Positions 18,201-33,200 of a DNA stretch of 64,000 nucleotides are shown here, piece by piece. Made by a program: the position numbers and the translations under genes. The notes under the pieces were generated by a model, which ran no database searches, was not told the origin of the DNA, and was given only the letters and a program-made list of their open reading frames with translations. Source of the stretch: Cytophagales bacterium (GTDB lineage Bacteria; Bacteroidota; Bacteroidia; Cytophagales; Cyclobacteriaceae); NCBI GenBank assembly GCA_033344775.1, contig JAWPMT010000002.1, positions 186,001-250,000 on the forward strand. The letters are read 5' to 3'. The number at the start of each line of letters is the position of its first letter. Position 1 is the first letter of the stretch.

Positions 18201-21200
18201 TCCGAGCGTGGGATGAAACTACAGGAAGTTCAGGATCTACAGGAGTGGATGTTTCCACCAATGGAACCACAACCGCCTTTAGTACAGGCACAGCGACCGC
18301 TAGTTTAACAGTTGATGCGGAAAACGATGCACCGACACTTTCCGGAACAGCGACTATGTCCAATGTGACGGAAGATGATGCGGATCCTACCGGAAATACA
18401 GTGGCTTCTATTTTGGCTGACGGAAGTATCACGCTTGCTGACGTAGATGCCAGTGCCGATGAAGGAATCGCAGTGACAGGAACTACAACCACGAACGGAA
18501 CCTGGGAATATTCTACGAATTCAGGAACGAGCTGGACAAGCTTCGGTGCGGTATCGGATGCCAGTGCGGTATTATTGAACGATGATGCAGCCAACATGAT
18601 TCGCTTTGTTCCCAATTCAAATTATAATGGTGGCTCAGGTAACTTAACCTTCCGAGCGTGGGATGAAACTACAGGAAGTTCAGGATCTACAGGAGTGGAT
18701 GTTTCCACCAATGGAACCACAACCGCCTTTAGTACAGGCACAGCGACCGCTAGTTTAACAGTAGATGCAGCGAACGATGCACCGACGCTTTCAGGAACGG
18801 CTACTATGTCCGATGTGACAGAGGATGATACTGATCCCGCTGGAAATACGGTGGCCTCTATTTTGGCTGATGGAAGTATCACCCTGGCAGATGTTGATGC
18901 GAGTGCGGATGAGGGTCTTGCTGTAATTGGTACCACTACTACAAATGGGACCTGGGAATATTCCACTAATACTGGAGGAACCTGGGCTAGCATCGGTGCT
19001 GTAACCAATACTAGTGCCTTGCTGTTGTCCGATGATCCGGCGAATCTTATCCGGTTTGTACCTAATGCATCGTATACTGGAACTTCAGGTAATTTGACCT
19101 TCCGTGCCTGGGATGAAACCACCGGGGCATCTGGCTCAACCGGAGTAGATGTCTCAACTAATGGAACAACTACAGCATTTAGTTCAGGAACGGCCACGGT
19201 AAGTCTTGATGTCGTTGCTGCTGCTAATAATGCGCCTGTGCTATCAGGTACAGCAACTATGTCTAATGTCACTGAAGATGACGCTGATCCTTCCGGTAAT
19301 ACAATAGCATCAATCCTTGCGGATGGAAGTATTACGCTGACGGATGCAGATGCCAGTGCCGATGAAGGAATCGCAGTGACAGGAACTACAACCACGAACG
19401 GAACCTGGGAATATTCTACGAATTCAGGAACGAGCTGGACAAGCTTCGGTGCGGTATCGGATGCCAGTGCGGTATTATTGAACGATGACGCAGCCAACAT
19501 GATTCGCTTTGTTCCCAATTCAAATTATAATGGTGGCTCTGGTAACTTAACCTTCCGCGCCTGGGATGAAACCTCTGGAACTTCAGGGTCCACAGGAGTA
19601 GATGTCTCAACGAATGGAGGATCAGAACCCTACAGTTCAGGAACGGCGACCGTGAGCCTGACAGTTGATGCGGAGAACGATGCGCCTACACTTTCCGGAA
19701 CAGCGACTATGTCTAATGTCACTGAAGATGATGCTGATCCCACAGGAAATACGGTAGCGTCAATATTAGCTGATGGAAGTATCACATTAGGGGATGTTGA
19801 TGCCAGTGCCGATGAAGGAATCGCGGTAACAGGAACAACAACAACGAACGGAACCTGGGAATATTCTACGAATTCAGGAACGAGCTGGACAAGCTTCGGT
19901 GCGGTATCGGATGCCAGTGCGGTATTATTGAACGATGATGCAGCCAACATGATTCGCTTTGTTCCCAATTCAAATTATAATGGTGGCTCAGGTAACTTAA
20001 CCTTCCGAGCGTGGGATGAAACTACAGGAAGTTCAGGATCTACAGGAGTGGATGTTTCCACCAATGGAACCACAACCGCCTTTAGTACAGGCACAGCGAC
20101 CGCTAGTTTAACAGTTGATGCGGAAAACGATGCACCGACACTTTCGGGAACAGCGACTATGTCCAATGTGACGGAAGATGATGCGGATCCTACCGGAAAT
20201 ACAGTGGCTTCTATTTTGGCTGACGGAAGTATCACGCTTGCTGACGTAGATGCCAGTGCCGATGAAGGAATCGCAGTGACAGGAACTACAACCACGAACG
20301 GAACCTGGGAATATTCTACGAATTCAGGAACGAGCTGGACAAGCTTCGGTGCGGTATCGGATGCCAGTGCGGTATTATTGAACGATGATGCAGCCAACAT
20401 GATTCGCTTTGTTCCCAATTCAAATTATAATGGTGGCTCAGGTAACTTAACCTTCCGAGCGTGGGATGAAACTACAGGAAGTTCAGGATCTACAGGAGTG
20501 GATGTTTCCACCAATGGAACCACAACCGCCTTTAGTACAGGCACAGCGACCGCTAGTTTGACAGTTGATGCGGAAAACGATGCACCGACACTTTCCGGAA
20601 CAGCGACCATGTCGAATGTGACAGAGGATGACACTGATCCCGCTGGAAATACAGTAGCTTCAATTATAGCCGATGGAAGCATCACGATTGCTGACGTAGA
20701 TGCCAGTGCCGATGAAGGAATCGCAGTGACAGGAACTACAACCACGAACGGAACCTGGGAATATTCTACGAATTCAGGAACGAGCTGGACAAGCTTCGGT
20801 GCGGTATCGGATGCCAGTGCGGTATTATTGAACGATGACGCAGCCAACATGATTCGCTTTGTTCCCAATTCAAATTATAATGGTGGCTCAGGTAACTTAA
20901 CCTTCCGAGCGTGGGATGAAACTACAGGAAGTTCAGGATCTACAGGAGTGGATGTTTCCACCAATGGAACCACAACCGCCTTTAGTACAGGCACAGCGAC
21001 CGCTAGTTTAACAGTTGATGCGGAAAACGATGCACCGACACTTTCCGGAACAGCGACTATGTCCAATGTGACGGAAGATGATGCGGATCCCGCTGGAAAT
21101 ACAGTGGCTTCTATTTTGGCTGACGGAAGTATCACGCTTGCTGACGTAGATGCCAGTGCCGATGAAGGAATCGCGGTAACAGGAACTACAACCACGAACG

Positions 21201-24200
21201 GAACCTGGGAATATTCTACGAATTCAGGAACGAGCTGGACAAGCTTCGGTGCGGTATCGGATGCCAGTGCGGTATTATTGAACGATGACGCAGCCAACAT
21301 GATTCGCTTTGTTCCCAATTCAAATTATAATGGTGGCTCAGGTAACTTAACCTTACGAGCGTGGGATGAAACTACAGGAAGTTCAGGATCTACAGGGGTG
21401 GATGTTTCCACCAATGGAACCACAACCGCCTTTAGTACAGGCACAGCGACCGCTAGTTTAACAGTTGATGCGGAAAACGATGCACCGACACTTTCGGGAA
21501 CAGCGACCATGTCGAATGTGACAGAGGATGACACTGATCCCGCTGGAAATACAGTAGCTTCAATTATAGCCGATGGAAGTATCACGCTTGCTGACGTAGA
21601 TGCCAGTGCCGATGAAGGAATCGCAGTGACAGGAACTACAACCACGAACGGAACCTGGGAATATTCTACGAATTCAGGAACGAGCTGGACAAGCTTCGGT
21701 GCGGTATCGGATGCCAGTGCGGTATTATTGAACGATGATGCAGCCAACATGATTCGCTTTGTTCCCAATTCAAATTATAATGGTGGCTCAGGTAACTTAA
21801 CCTTCCGAGCGTGGGATGAAACTACAGGAAGTTCAGGATCTACAGGGGTGGATGTTTCCACCAATGGAACCACAACCGCCTTTAGTACAGGCACAGCGAC
21901 CGCTAGTTTGACAGTTGATGCGGCGAATGATGCGCCCACACTTTCCGGAACAGCGACTATGTCCAATGTGACGGAAGATGATGCGGATCCTGCCGGAAAT
22001 ACTGTCGCTTCAATTTTGGCTGATGGAAGCATCACCCTTGCTGACGTAGATGCCAGTGCAGATGAAGGAATCGCTGTAACAGGAACAACAACTACGAACG
22101 GAACCTGGGAATATTCTACCAATTCAGGAGCGAGCTGGACAAGTTTCGGTGCGGTATCAGATGCAAGTGCGGTGTTGCTTAACGATGATGCAGCCAACAT
22201 GATCCGATTTGTACCTAATTCAAATTATAATGGTGGCTCAGGTAATTTGACCTTCCGTGCCTGGGATGAAACTACAGGAAGTTCGGGATCTACAGGGGTG
22301 GATGTTTCCACCAATGGAACCACAACAGCCTTTAGTTCAGGAACTGCTACTGCCAGCTTAACAGTTGATGCAGCTAATGATGAACCTACTTTTACTGCGA
22401 CGGGTGCCACACCTACCTGGTCTGAAGGTTTTGGCGCGGTAAGTCTTTTTAGCGCTTCTGATGTGAATACCATCGAAGGAGATAATGTTGCCGGATTTGT
22501 CATTACCGTCACTAATGTGACAGATGGAACCAGTGGTTCAGATGAAGAGTTGAACATAGATGGTACAGCAATAGCCCTTAATTCCAACGCCGGCTCGACC
22601 AGTAATTACAACTTCAGTGTAAGTAACCCTGGAGGTACAGCTACGATTACCTTCAGTGCTGGTATGGAGACAGAAACATCATTTGAATCTATCATAGATG
22701 GAATGACCTATGATAATAATTCAGGTTCACCAACTGCGGCTAATCGTGTCGTCACTATTACTACTGTTACAGACGATGGAGCAACAGGAGGCGATGATGA
22801 CAATGAAGTGACAGGTCTTTCAGTGGCTGCAACTGTTAATGTTGTAGCAAAAGATACAGATTCAAGTATTGCCAACCTGGGAGGGGAAACGGATGACATT
22901 GATTATACTAGCTTCACTGGAACATCGGGTTCTTTAACCACTTCAAATGCGGTTTCTGTTTTCCGTTTCTCTGTTGCAGATGCGGCTACAGCGGATCCAC
23001 TTGGAACAACCATAACAGATTTGGTCCTTGATGTTACGTCGGGTACCGAAGGCAATCTAAAAGCCCTCGGTATCTATGATGAAACTGCAATGAGTTTCAT
23101 ATTCGAGACTGGGACAATCACTGGAAGCAATAATATTTCTTTGACCACAGACATTGATGTGGCTAGTGGAGGAACTGAGAATTACACCATTTATGTCTCC
23201 TTTGAGAATACTGTTGTTGATAATGATCAATACGTGTTCGATTTAACAGGTGTGACCACAGCGACTTCTGGTAGTTCTGGCGTTACTTTTTCAGGAACAA
23301 ATTCAGCTAGTTCAGGAAGAGAAAATACAGTAGTAGTAGGAGGTACTGCTCTTGTAATCACCTCGGAACCTACAGGAGGTACAGGAACAGCAGCGACATT
23401 TTCTATCGTTGCTCAAGTGGAAGATGCAAACGGAAACGTTGATACTGATTTCGATGAACTCGCTGATATCACGATTCATTCAGGACCTGGTGGAGCTGCT
23501 TTTGATGGAGCTTCCACAACCAATATTTCTCCAAGTTCTGGTGTTTTTACCTTCTCAGGTTTAAGTGTAAATAACGGAGGTGATTACGAATTTGATATTG
23601 ATACTGATGGTTCAGACAATACTGTGACAATTGCTGGTTTTACTTATGCGACGCCTTTATCAGTAAGATCTAGCGTTATCTCAGCGTCAGATGCGGGATC
23701 AGATGTCATTGAAAATGCTTCATTTGATTATCCGGAATATGTAGAATACTTGAGTTACCAAGATGGTGACGGGGAAATTGATGGAGATGCAACGGAGATT
23801 GTTCTAGGGCAATTTGATATCCGGGATGGAGGAGAGTCCGGTGATAGTGATACGAAAGTGACACGAATGCAGGACTTTGAAGTTACTGTAACTTCCGGTG
23901 CTAATAACCTCGATCGTGTGGCATTATATACCGTTACTGCGACAGATGGTAGTGATATTACTGCTGGTACAAAAGTTGGTGAATTCGACGTTTCTACAGC
24001 ATCTAACATCTTGACCTTTGACCTTGACAAATCTACGCTTAATGGAACCTTTGGGCTCAACGAAGATTTCGACATTCCAGATGATGGCTTTGTGACGGTT
24101 GAACTTAGGGCTTCTTTCAACTCGGCGCCAGCTGATATTACTGATCAGGAGCAAATCACATTCACAGTGACTTCAACAACTGCCGATACAGGTGGAGGTA

Positions 24201-27200
24201 GATCGGGCTTTGCTCTTGCTGATGGTACACCAGTAGCAGGAACATCCTCAGGAATAACCCCGGCAACGACCGTAAAACAAACCGGTGATAACCTAGTGGA
24301 GGTAGTTGGAGATAGAATCATTGTAACCAATGATGCGGCGGTTGTTTCCGGATCTCCATATGAAAGAGATACGGACAATATTGGTATCACATTGGAAGCT
24401 CAGGATGTTAATGGAAATCTTGATTTGGATGAAGGATCCGATCTGGTCATTACCGGCCCTACGGATTTCGATGGGGCTAGTACAACAACGGAAGTGGTAA
24501 CGCTCGTGAACGGAACAGTAACCACTTCTTTCACTGTATTCTCGGAAGAAACTAGTGTGGTATTCAGTATCGCTGATAATGATGCGAATACCGGTAGCCG
24601 TACAGGAGCTACCACCCTCAGCACAGGTGATGCAACTAGCGCTGTAGTAATTGACGATACCACGGCACCAACCATCGATGACACCATGGCTGACCTCTCT
24701 CCACAGGATGGTCAAACAGGAGTTGTGGTGACTACCGGTACATTTACAATGACCTTCGATGAAGATGTGGTAGTAGGTACAGGTGATATCAATATCGTAT
24801 TAGACGTATTTCCTCCTGAATTGATCACCATTGATGTCGGAGATGTTTCCGTGCTCAATAATGTTGCTACGATTACCTTACCTTCTTTATTGAAAGGGTC
24901 AGGTAGCTATTATGTAACAGTAGATGCTGGAGCTTTCACCGATGCACCTAATAATGCAGCCCCACTGGATTTTGCAGGCTTTACCACGGATACGGATTGG
25001 ACATTTGTAACTGCTACGGATAACATAGATCCAACCTTGACCATTACCAGAGAAGACCCGGCTACAGGGACATCAGATGGTACTAATTCAGGAACAGTCG
25101 TATTTAACCTGGAGTTCTCAGAGGAAATTGATGATGCTACCTTCGATGAAACGGATATAGACATTACCCTAACAGGTACCACTATTGGAGCTGTGGGTAC
25201 ATCTCAGACAGCCGATCTTTATGTCGCTAATGGGAATGATACCGAACTAGTGAATTCCGGTGACGATATGAACTTCACTTTCACCATTAATAACATAGAT
25301 GGAGACGGAACCATTGGTATAGAAGTAGGCCCCAACATTGATGACCTGGCAGCAATACCTAATTCATTGGCTGCGAGTGTCACTTCCGCAGATTTTACCA
25401 TAGACAACACAGCGAGTGGTTTTGATGCGATCACCATTACTTCCGATTACAGCACTAATACCTTGGCCAATACCGGCAATGTCATTACGCTTATTTTGGA
25501 TTTCGATGAAGATCAGGATGTAGCCCCGACAGTAGATTTTGCTTCCGGTGGAGATGTCGTCAACTCGGGTACAGTTACCGCAGTGGAAACCAATGCGGGT
25601 ACATTCGAATGGACGGCTACTTATACGGTTGACGCCCTGGATACTGATGGAGTAGTGACTTACGATATTAATTTCACAGATGCTGCTGAAAATGCCGGTT
25701 CAACCGACGAAACGAATGGCGCTGTAAGTGGTTCAGTAACCGTTGATCGTACGGCACCTACCATAGAACGACTTGAAATCTTCAGTGACAATGCCACCAA
25801 TAATGATCGAGGCATTACGGGTAATACAATAACCATTGAAGTGGAATTTAATGAAGATGCGGTTCCAGGGTTTACCAACATAGAAAGCGGCGGAGCTGCT
25901 TTTGCTGACCCAGGCCCGACTATCATGGAAATTGACGCTGTAAATGACATTTGGCAGTTTACCTACGTTGTAGATGCTGGTGATACTGATGGACCTTTGA
26001 CCTTTGATCTGAATTTCGACGATACGGCAGGTAACTCTGGTGCCGCAGCAACCGAAACTGATGTTACCGATGCCAGTTCGATGACCATTGACAACACCAC
26101 GCCAAATGCTCCTACGGTTACAATAGCTTCAGACAATGCGGATAACCTGCATGCTACTACAGGTAATGTTGTAACGATCACATTGGACTTTGATGAAGAC
26201 ATCTCAGCAGTAAGTCTCCTTCCAGCTAACTTACAAAGTGGGGGCGTAATGACGGCTAATGCTGCGGTGGTGACTGAAACAGATGCTGCGCAGGACATTT
26301 GGACTGCAGTTTATTCCGTGGATGCAGGCGATACCGAAGGTGATGTTACCTTCTCCATCACATTTGATGATGCTGCGGGCAATTCCGAAGGTGCAGCCAT
26401 TACGGAGGCAGACTTGCCAGGAAATTCTGTGGAGGTTGATCTTACTGCGCCGACTTTGGAAGCACTGTCTATTGCTTCTAATAATGGAACAGATGCTTCA
26501 CATGCCATAATCGGTAATACAGTCACCTTAACCATGGATTTTGACGATGATCTTTCTGCAAATCCTACGGTCGCTTTCACTAGCAATGGTGGTGCAATCA
26601 ATAATACGGTGACGGTAATGGAAACAGATGCGGTCAATGATATTTGGACGGCTACCTACACAGTATCAGCGCTTGATAATGAAGGTCAGGTCGACTTCAC
26701 CTTAGATTTCAACGATGATGCAGGATTAGCAGGTACTACTGCAGATAATACTGATCTTGATGGAGGTGGAGCTTCGCAAACTGTGGAAGTTGATAATACT
26801 GCTCCGACGATTGAACGACTGGAAATTGTCAGTGACAATTCAACTAATAATGATCGAGGCATTACGGGAAATACTGTAACCATTGAGGTAGAATTTAATG
26901 AAGATGCCGTTCCAAGTTTCACCAACGTTGAAAGTGGAGGTGTGGCATTCGCCGATCCAGGACCTACGATTATGGAAACCGACGCAGTAAATGATATATG
27001 GCAATTTACATACGTGGTAAATGCAGGTGATACAGACGGAGCAGTGACCTTTGATCTGAATTTTACAGATGAGGCTGGCAATGCAGGTGCTGCGGCAACC
27101 GAAACTAATGTTACCGATGCCAGTTCGATGACCATTGATAATACCACACCAAATGCACCTACGGTTACAATAGCTTCAGACAATGCAGATAACCTACATG

Positions 27201-30200
27201 CTACTTCAGGTAATGTAGTAACGATCACCCTGGACTTTGATGAAGACATGGAGGCCGTAAATCTCCTTCCAGCTAACTTACAAAGTGGGGGCGTAATGAC
27301 GGCTAATGCTGCGGTGGTGACTGAAACGGATGCTGCGCAGGACATTTGGGCTGCAGTTTATACCGTGGATGCAGGCGATACCGAAGGTGATGTCACCTTC
27401 TCCTTCACATTTGATGATGCTGCGGGCAATTCCGAAGGTGCAGCCATTACGGAGGCAGACTTGCCAGGAAATTCTGTGGAGGTTGATCTTACTGCGCCGA
27501 CTTTGGAAGCACTGTCTATTACTTCAAATAATGGTACAGATGCCTCACATGCCAGAACTGGTAATACAGTGACCTTGACCATGGATTTTGATGATGATCT
27601 TTCTGCAGATCCTGTGGTCTCCTTTACCAGTAATGGTGGTGCCGTAAATAACTCCGTTACAGTGATGGAAACAGATGCGGTGAATGACATTTGGACTGCT
27701 ACCTACACGGTATCGGCTCTTGATAATGACGGTCAGGTTAATTTCACTTTAGATTTCGATGATGATACTGGGATAGGTGGAACCACTGCAGATAATACTG
27801 ATCTTGATGGGGGTGGAGCCTCTCAAACTGTGGAAATTGATAATACGGCACCGACTATTGAAGCTTTAGTCATTTCATCTACTAATGGCACGAATAATCA
27901 ATATGGGATAACAGGTAATACCGTAACCATTCAGGTGGATTTTGATGATGACCTAAGCGCAACACCTGTGTTCAGCAACGTACAAAGTGGGGGAGTTGCG
28001 ATCAACGATGCATCACCATCTACTACAGAGACGGATGCGGTCAATGATATCTGGCAATTTACATATGTCGTGAACGCTGGAGATACAGATGGAGCCTTAA
28101 CATTTGATATTGATTTTACGGATGACTCAGGTAATGCAGGAACTACTGCATCAGAGACTGATGTGACCAATTCCAGTAGCATGACCATTGACAATTTGGC
28201 ACCAACTGTGGTCGTTACTGATGATCATCAGGATCCAGATGACGCAAATGACGATACCTTTAAACAGGGCGATGTGGTTACCATCACAGCTACGTTCACT
28301 GAGAGTAGTGGTTTGAATGGAACTCCAACAATTGTGATTGGTTCAAGTGTTGGCTCCACTGCCATGTCTGCCACGGCCGACGCGCTTGTTTGGACTTACG
28401 ATTGGACGGTACCTTCTGGAGACGATGCGAGTGAGTTGGTGACGATATCTGTAATAGATGCAGCTGGAAATTCGATTGGAACGCAGACCAATACCAACGC
28501 CGGTGATTATGAAATTGATAATACTGCACCAAATGCCGGAGCGACGGTTCATATTGAATCTAATAATGCGGTAAGTACTGCGGGCGCTTCTGTTGGTGAT
28601 GATGTGATCCTGAGCTTTACTTCGTCCGAGACCCTTTCAGGTAATCCAATGGTTGTATTCCAAAGTGATGGAGCCAATGTTCAAAACACTACATCTTATA
28701 GTAACCCATCTGGAAACGATTGGGAAGCGAGATATGAGGTGGATGTCGCTGACCAGTCTGGAACAATTTCAATTACCCTTGACTTCACGGATGTTGCAGG
28801 AAATACCGCGACTCAGGTGGTAGCTACGGGTGATGCCAGTACGGTAACAGTAGATAGTAATGTACCAACTATTTCTTCTATAGACATCACACCTACTTTA
28901 GGCTCAACCTCCAACACTGGGGATAATACAGCCCTGTTTGTAATCACTTTCTCCGAAGGTGTTGGGCAATTCAATTATGATGTAGGAGTTGATGTAACAG
29001 ATATTACGATAAACACTTCCGGGGTGACTTTTGGTGCAACCATTGATCCGGTCCTTGCTGACCAGGGTGCTGGAGTATGGCACTTTACCATTAGTGAAAT
29101 TGTTGGAGATGGTACTCTATCCATTGATGTGAACAATAATGGAACCTCTCCAATCATTGATGCTTCAGGTAATTCACTTCCTGGTGCAGCTGGAGTAGAG
29201 GCTTCTTCAACTACGGTAACGTTTGATCAAACCGATCCAAGCCTGTCACCTGTATCCTTGAGTACCAATAACAGCACGGATAATCAACACGCTACGGCTG
29301 GAGATATCGTAACCTTGTCTTTTACTTCAGATGATGCTTTGTCTACCACACCAACAGTTAATATGTTCATCAACGGTACCGGTGTTGTCGGTACGGTATC
29401 GGTGAATGACCTGGGTAGTAACATGTATTCTGCGACTTACGCGATCGACGGTACAGGAACCATGGTAGGTACGGATGTTGACGATCAAGGAGCCTTGACC
29501 TTTACGATAGATTTTACTGACGATGCTGGAAATGCCGGTACACAGGTAACTAGTTCAACGGATGCGACTTCTGTTGAAGTTGATTTTACTGTGCCAACAT
29601 TTACTACAGTCACACTGATTAGTGATAATGGTACCGACAATCAACACGCAACAGGTGGTAATACGATACTTTTAGATGTTGTTGCGTCAGACGTACTAAG
29701 CGCACTACCCGAAGTAGTATTGAGGAGTGGCGGACTGAATTTTGTAGGCTCCATAACGGTAGCTCATGATAACCCTGGCGCCCCAGATTTCCAGAATTTC
29801 AATATCACCTATACAGTGGATGGAACAGGGGTTACTGGCGGAGTAGATAAAGATGCAGATGGAGATGTGACCTTCTTTATCGATTTTGAGGACGATGCGG
29901 GAAATGTAGGAACACAAGTGACTAGTACCACTAATGGAAGCGTTATGGAGGTTGACGTGACTGCTCCAACTTTGTCAGGCGTTACGTTAGTCAGTAGCCA
30001 AACTGCATCGGAAGACTTTGCAGATGCCAACCATGGTACCACTGGTAACCTGATCACCTTATCTTTCACTGCAGACGATGATCTCAGTGCGACACCATCA
30101 GTGGATTTTGAAATAGGAGGAACGATGGTTACACCAACTGTGAACACAGGATCGGCACCTAATTATACTGCGACTTATACCTTGTTAGGTACTGAGAACA

Positions 30201-33200
30201 ATGGAACGATTGAATATACCATAGACTTTACGGATGATGCGGGCAATGCTGGTGCGACCATCAATACGGTTACATCTTTGGAAGCGGATTTCATAGCTCC
30301 TACGTTATCGACGGTTAGCCTAACTACTGACAATAGTACAGATAATCAACATGCCACAACCGGAGATGAGATCACACTTGCATTCACTGCTGATGACGAC
30401 TTGAGTGCCACACCGGGTGTGACCATGTCGATAGGAGGAACAGGAGTAACCCCTACGTTGAATGATCTGGGAAGCAATAACTACAGTGCGACCTATACCA
30501 TCCTAGGTTCAGAGAATGAAGGTGCAGTAACGTTTACGATAGATTTCACTGATGATGCAGGGATTTCAGGAACGCAGGTTACGGCTACTACAGACGCTAC
30601 TTCAGTAGAAGCGGATTTCAATGCACCGACATTGACAACAGTAAGCATAGCGAGTAGCCAGACGGCATCAGAGACTTTTGTAAATGCCAGCCACGCAGCA
30701 GATGGCAATACAGTGACCATCGACCTTGTTTCTTCCGATGTGCTGAGTGCGATACCAACGGTGACGGTACGAAGTGGAAACATTGATGTACAGGGACCTG
30801 TAACCGTGGCCCATGACAATCCAGGCGCCCCAGACTTCCAGAATTTCAATGTGACTTATGCAGTAGATGGGGTAGGGACTTCTGATGGTGTTGATAAGGA
30901 TGCAGATGGAGATGTTACCTTCTTCATCAACTTTGTAGATGATGCTGGAATTGCGGGAACACAAGTTACTGCTACGACAGATGCTACGACGGTTGAAGTA
31001 GACAATACAGCTCCTACGCTTTCAGGAGTTACGCTAGTCAGTAGCCAGACGGCATCGGAAGACTTTGCAGATGCGAGTCATGGTACGACAGGTAACCTGA
31101 TCACCTTAACTTTCATTGCTGATGATGATCTCAGTGCGACACCATCAGTAGATTTTGAAATAGGAGGAACGATGGTTTCACCAACTGTGAATACAGGGTC
31201 AGCACCTACTTACACTACTACCTATACTTTGGCAGGAACAGAGAACAATGGAGTAATAGAATACACCATAGACTTTACGGATGATGCAGGCAATGCTGGT
31301 GCGACCATCAATACGGTTACATCTTTGGAAGCGGATTTCATAGCTCCTACGTTATCGACGGTTAGTTTGAGTACAAACAATGGCACGGACAATCAACATG
31401 CGACGACAGGTGATGAGATTACTTTATCCTTCACGATGGACGATGATTTAAGTTCATCAGCAGCTTCCAACCCAGCTGTAACCATGTCGATAGGAGGAAC
31501 AGGAGTTACCCCTACGTTGAATGATCTGGGAAGCAATAACTACAGTGCGACTTATACGCTGTTAGGTTCGGAGAATGAAGGTGCAGTAACGTTTACGATA
31601 GATTTCACTGATGATGCAGGTATTTCAGGAACGCAGGTTACGGCTACTACAGACGCAACTTCAGTAGAGGCAGATTTCAATGCACCGACATTGACAACAG
31701 TAAGCATAGCGAGTAGCCAGACGGCATCAGAGACTTTTGTAGATGCCAGTCACGCAGCGGATGGCAATACAGTAACCATCGACATTGTTTCTTCCGATGT
31801 ACTGAGTGCGATACCATCGGTGACGGTACGAAGTGGAAACATTGATGTACAGGGACCTGTAACCGTGGCCCATGACAATCCAGGTGCCCCAGACTTCCAG
31901 AATTTCAATGTGACTTATGCAGTAGATGGGGTAGGGACTTCTGATGGTGTTGATAAGGATGCAGATGGAGATGTTACCTTCTTCATCAACTTTGTAGATG
32001 ATGCTGGAATTGCGGGAACACAAGTTACTGCTACGACAGATGCTACTACGGTTGAAGTAGACAATACAGCTCCTACGCTTTCAGGAGTTACGCTAGTCAG
32101 TAGCCAGACGGCATCGGAAGACTTTGCAGATGCGAGTCATGGTACGACAGGTAACCTGATCACCTTATCTTTCACAGCAGATGATGATTTGAGTGTCGAT
32201 CCGACAGTAGGGATAACCGTAGGAGGAACAGTCGTCACCCCAACCTTGAATACGGGATCTGCACCAGCTTATACGGCAACCTATACCTTAGCAGGTACTG
32301 AGAACAATGGAGCAATTGCCTATTCGATAAGCTTTACCGATGACGCAGGTAATGCTGGTGCGACCATCAATACGGTTACATCTTTGGAAGCGGATTTCAT
32401 AGCTCCTACGTTATCGACGGTTAGTTTGAGTACCAACAACAGTACAGACAATCAACATGCAACGACAGGTGATGAGATTACTTTATCCTTCACGATGGAC
32501 GATGATTTAAGTTCATCAGCAGCTTCGAATCCTGCAGTCACCATGTCCATAGGAGGTACCGGAGTAACCCCGACGATCAATGATTTAGGAAGTAACAATT
32601 ACAGTGCGACTTATACCATTCTAGGTTCAGAGAACGAAGGGGCGGTAACGTTTACAATAGATTACATTGACGATGCAGGTATTTCAGGAACGCAGGTTAC
32701 GGCTACTACAGATGCTACTTCAGTAGAGGCAGATTTCAATGCACCGACATTGACAACTGTGAGTATAGCCAGTAGCCAGACAGCATCAGAGACTTTTGTA
32801 GATGCCAGTCACGCAGCGGATGGCAATACAGTAACCATCGACATTGTTTCTTCCGATGTACTGAGTGCGATACCAACGGTGACGGTACGAAGTGGAAACA
32901 TTGATGTACAGGGACCTGTAACCGTGGCCCATGACAATCCAGGCGCCCCAGACTTCCAGAATTTCAATGTGACTTATGCAGTAGATGGGGTAGGGACTTC
33001 TGATGGTGTTGATAAGGATGCAGATGGAGATGTTACCTTCTTCATCAACTTTGTAGATGATGCTGGAATTGCGGGAACACAAGTTACAGCTACGACAGAT
33101 GCTACGACGGTTGAAGTAGACAATACAGCTCCTACGCTTTCAGGAGTTACGCTAGTCAGTAGCCAGACGGCATCGGAAGACTTTGCAGATGCGAGTCATG

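Noticed and set aside
16480-22587. A ladder of long minus-strand open frames (about 147 codons each) in the 450-bp array.
   Set aside because: They recur at exactly the repeat period and read as low-complexity S/V/P/A sequence. They are antisense shadows caused by the codon usage of the repeat, with no independent start context.
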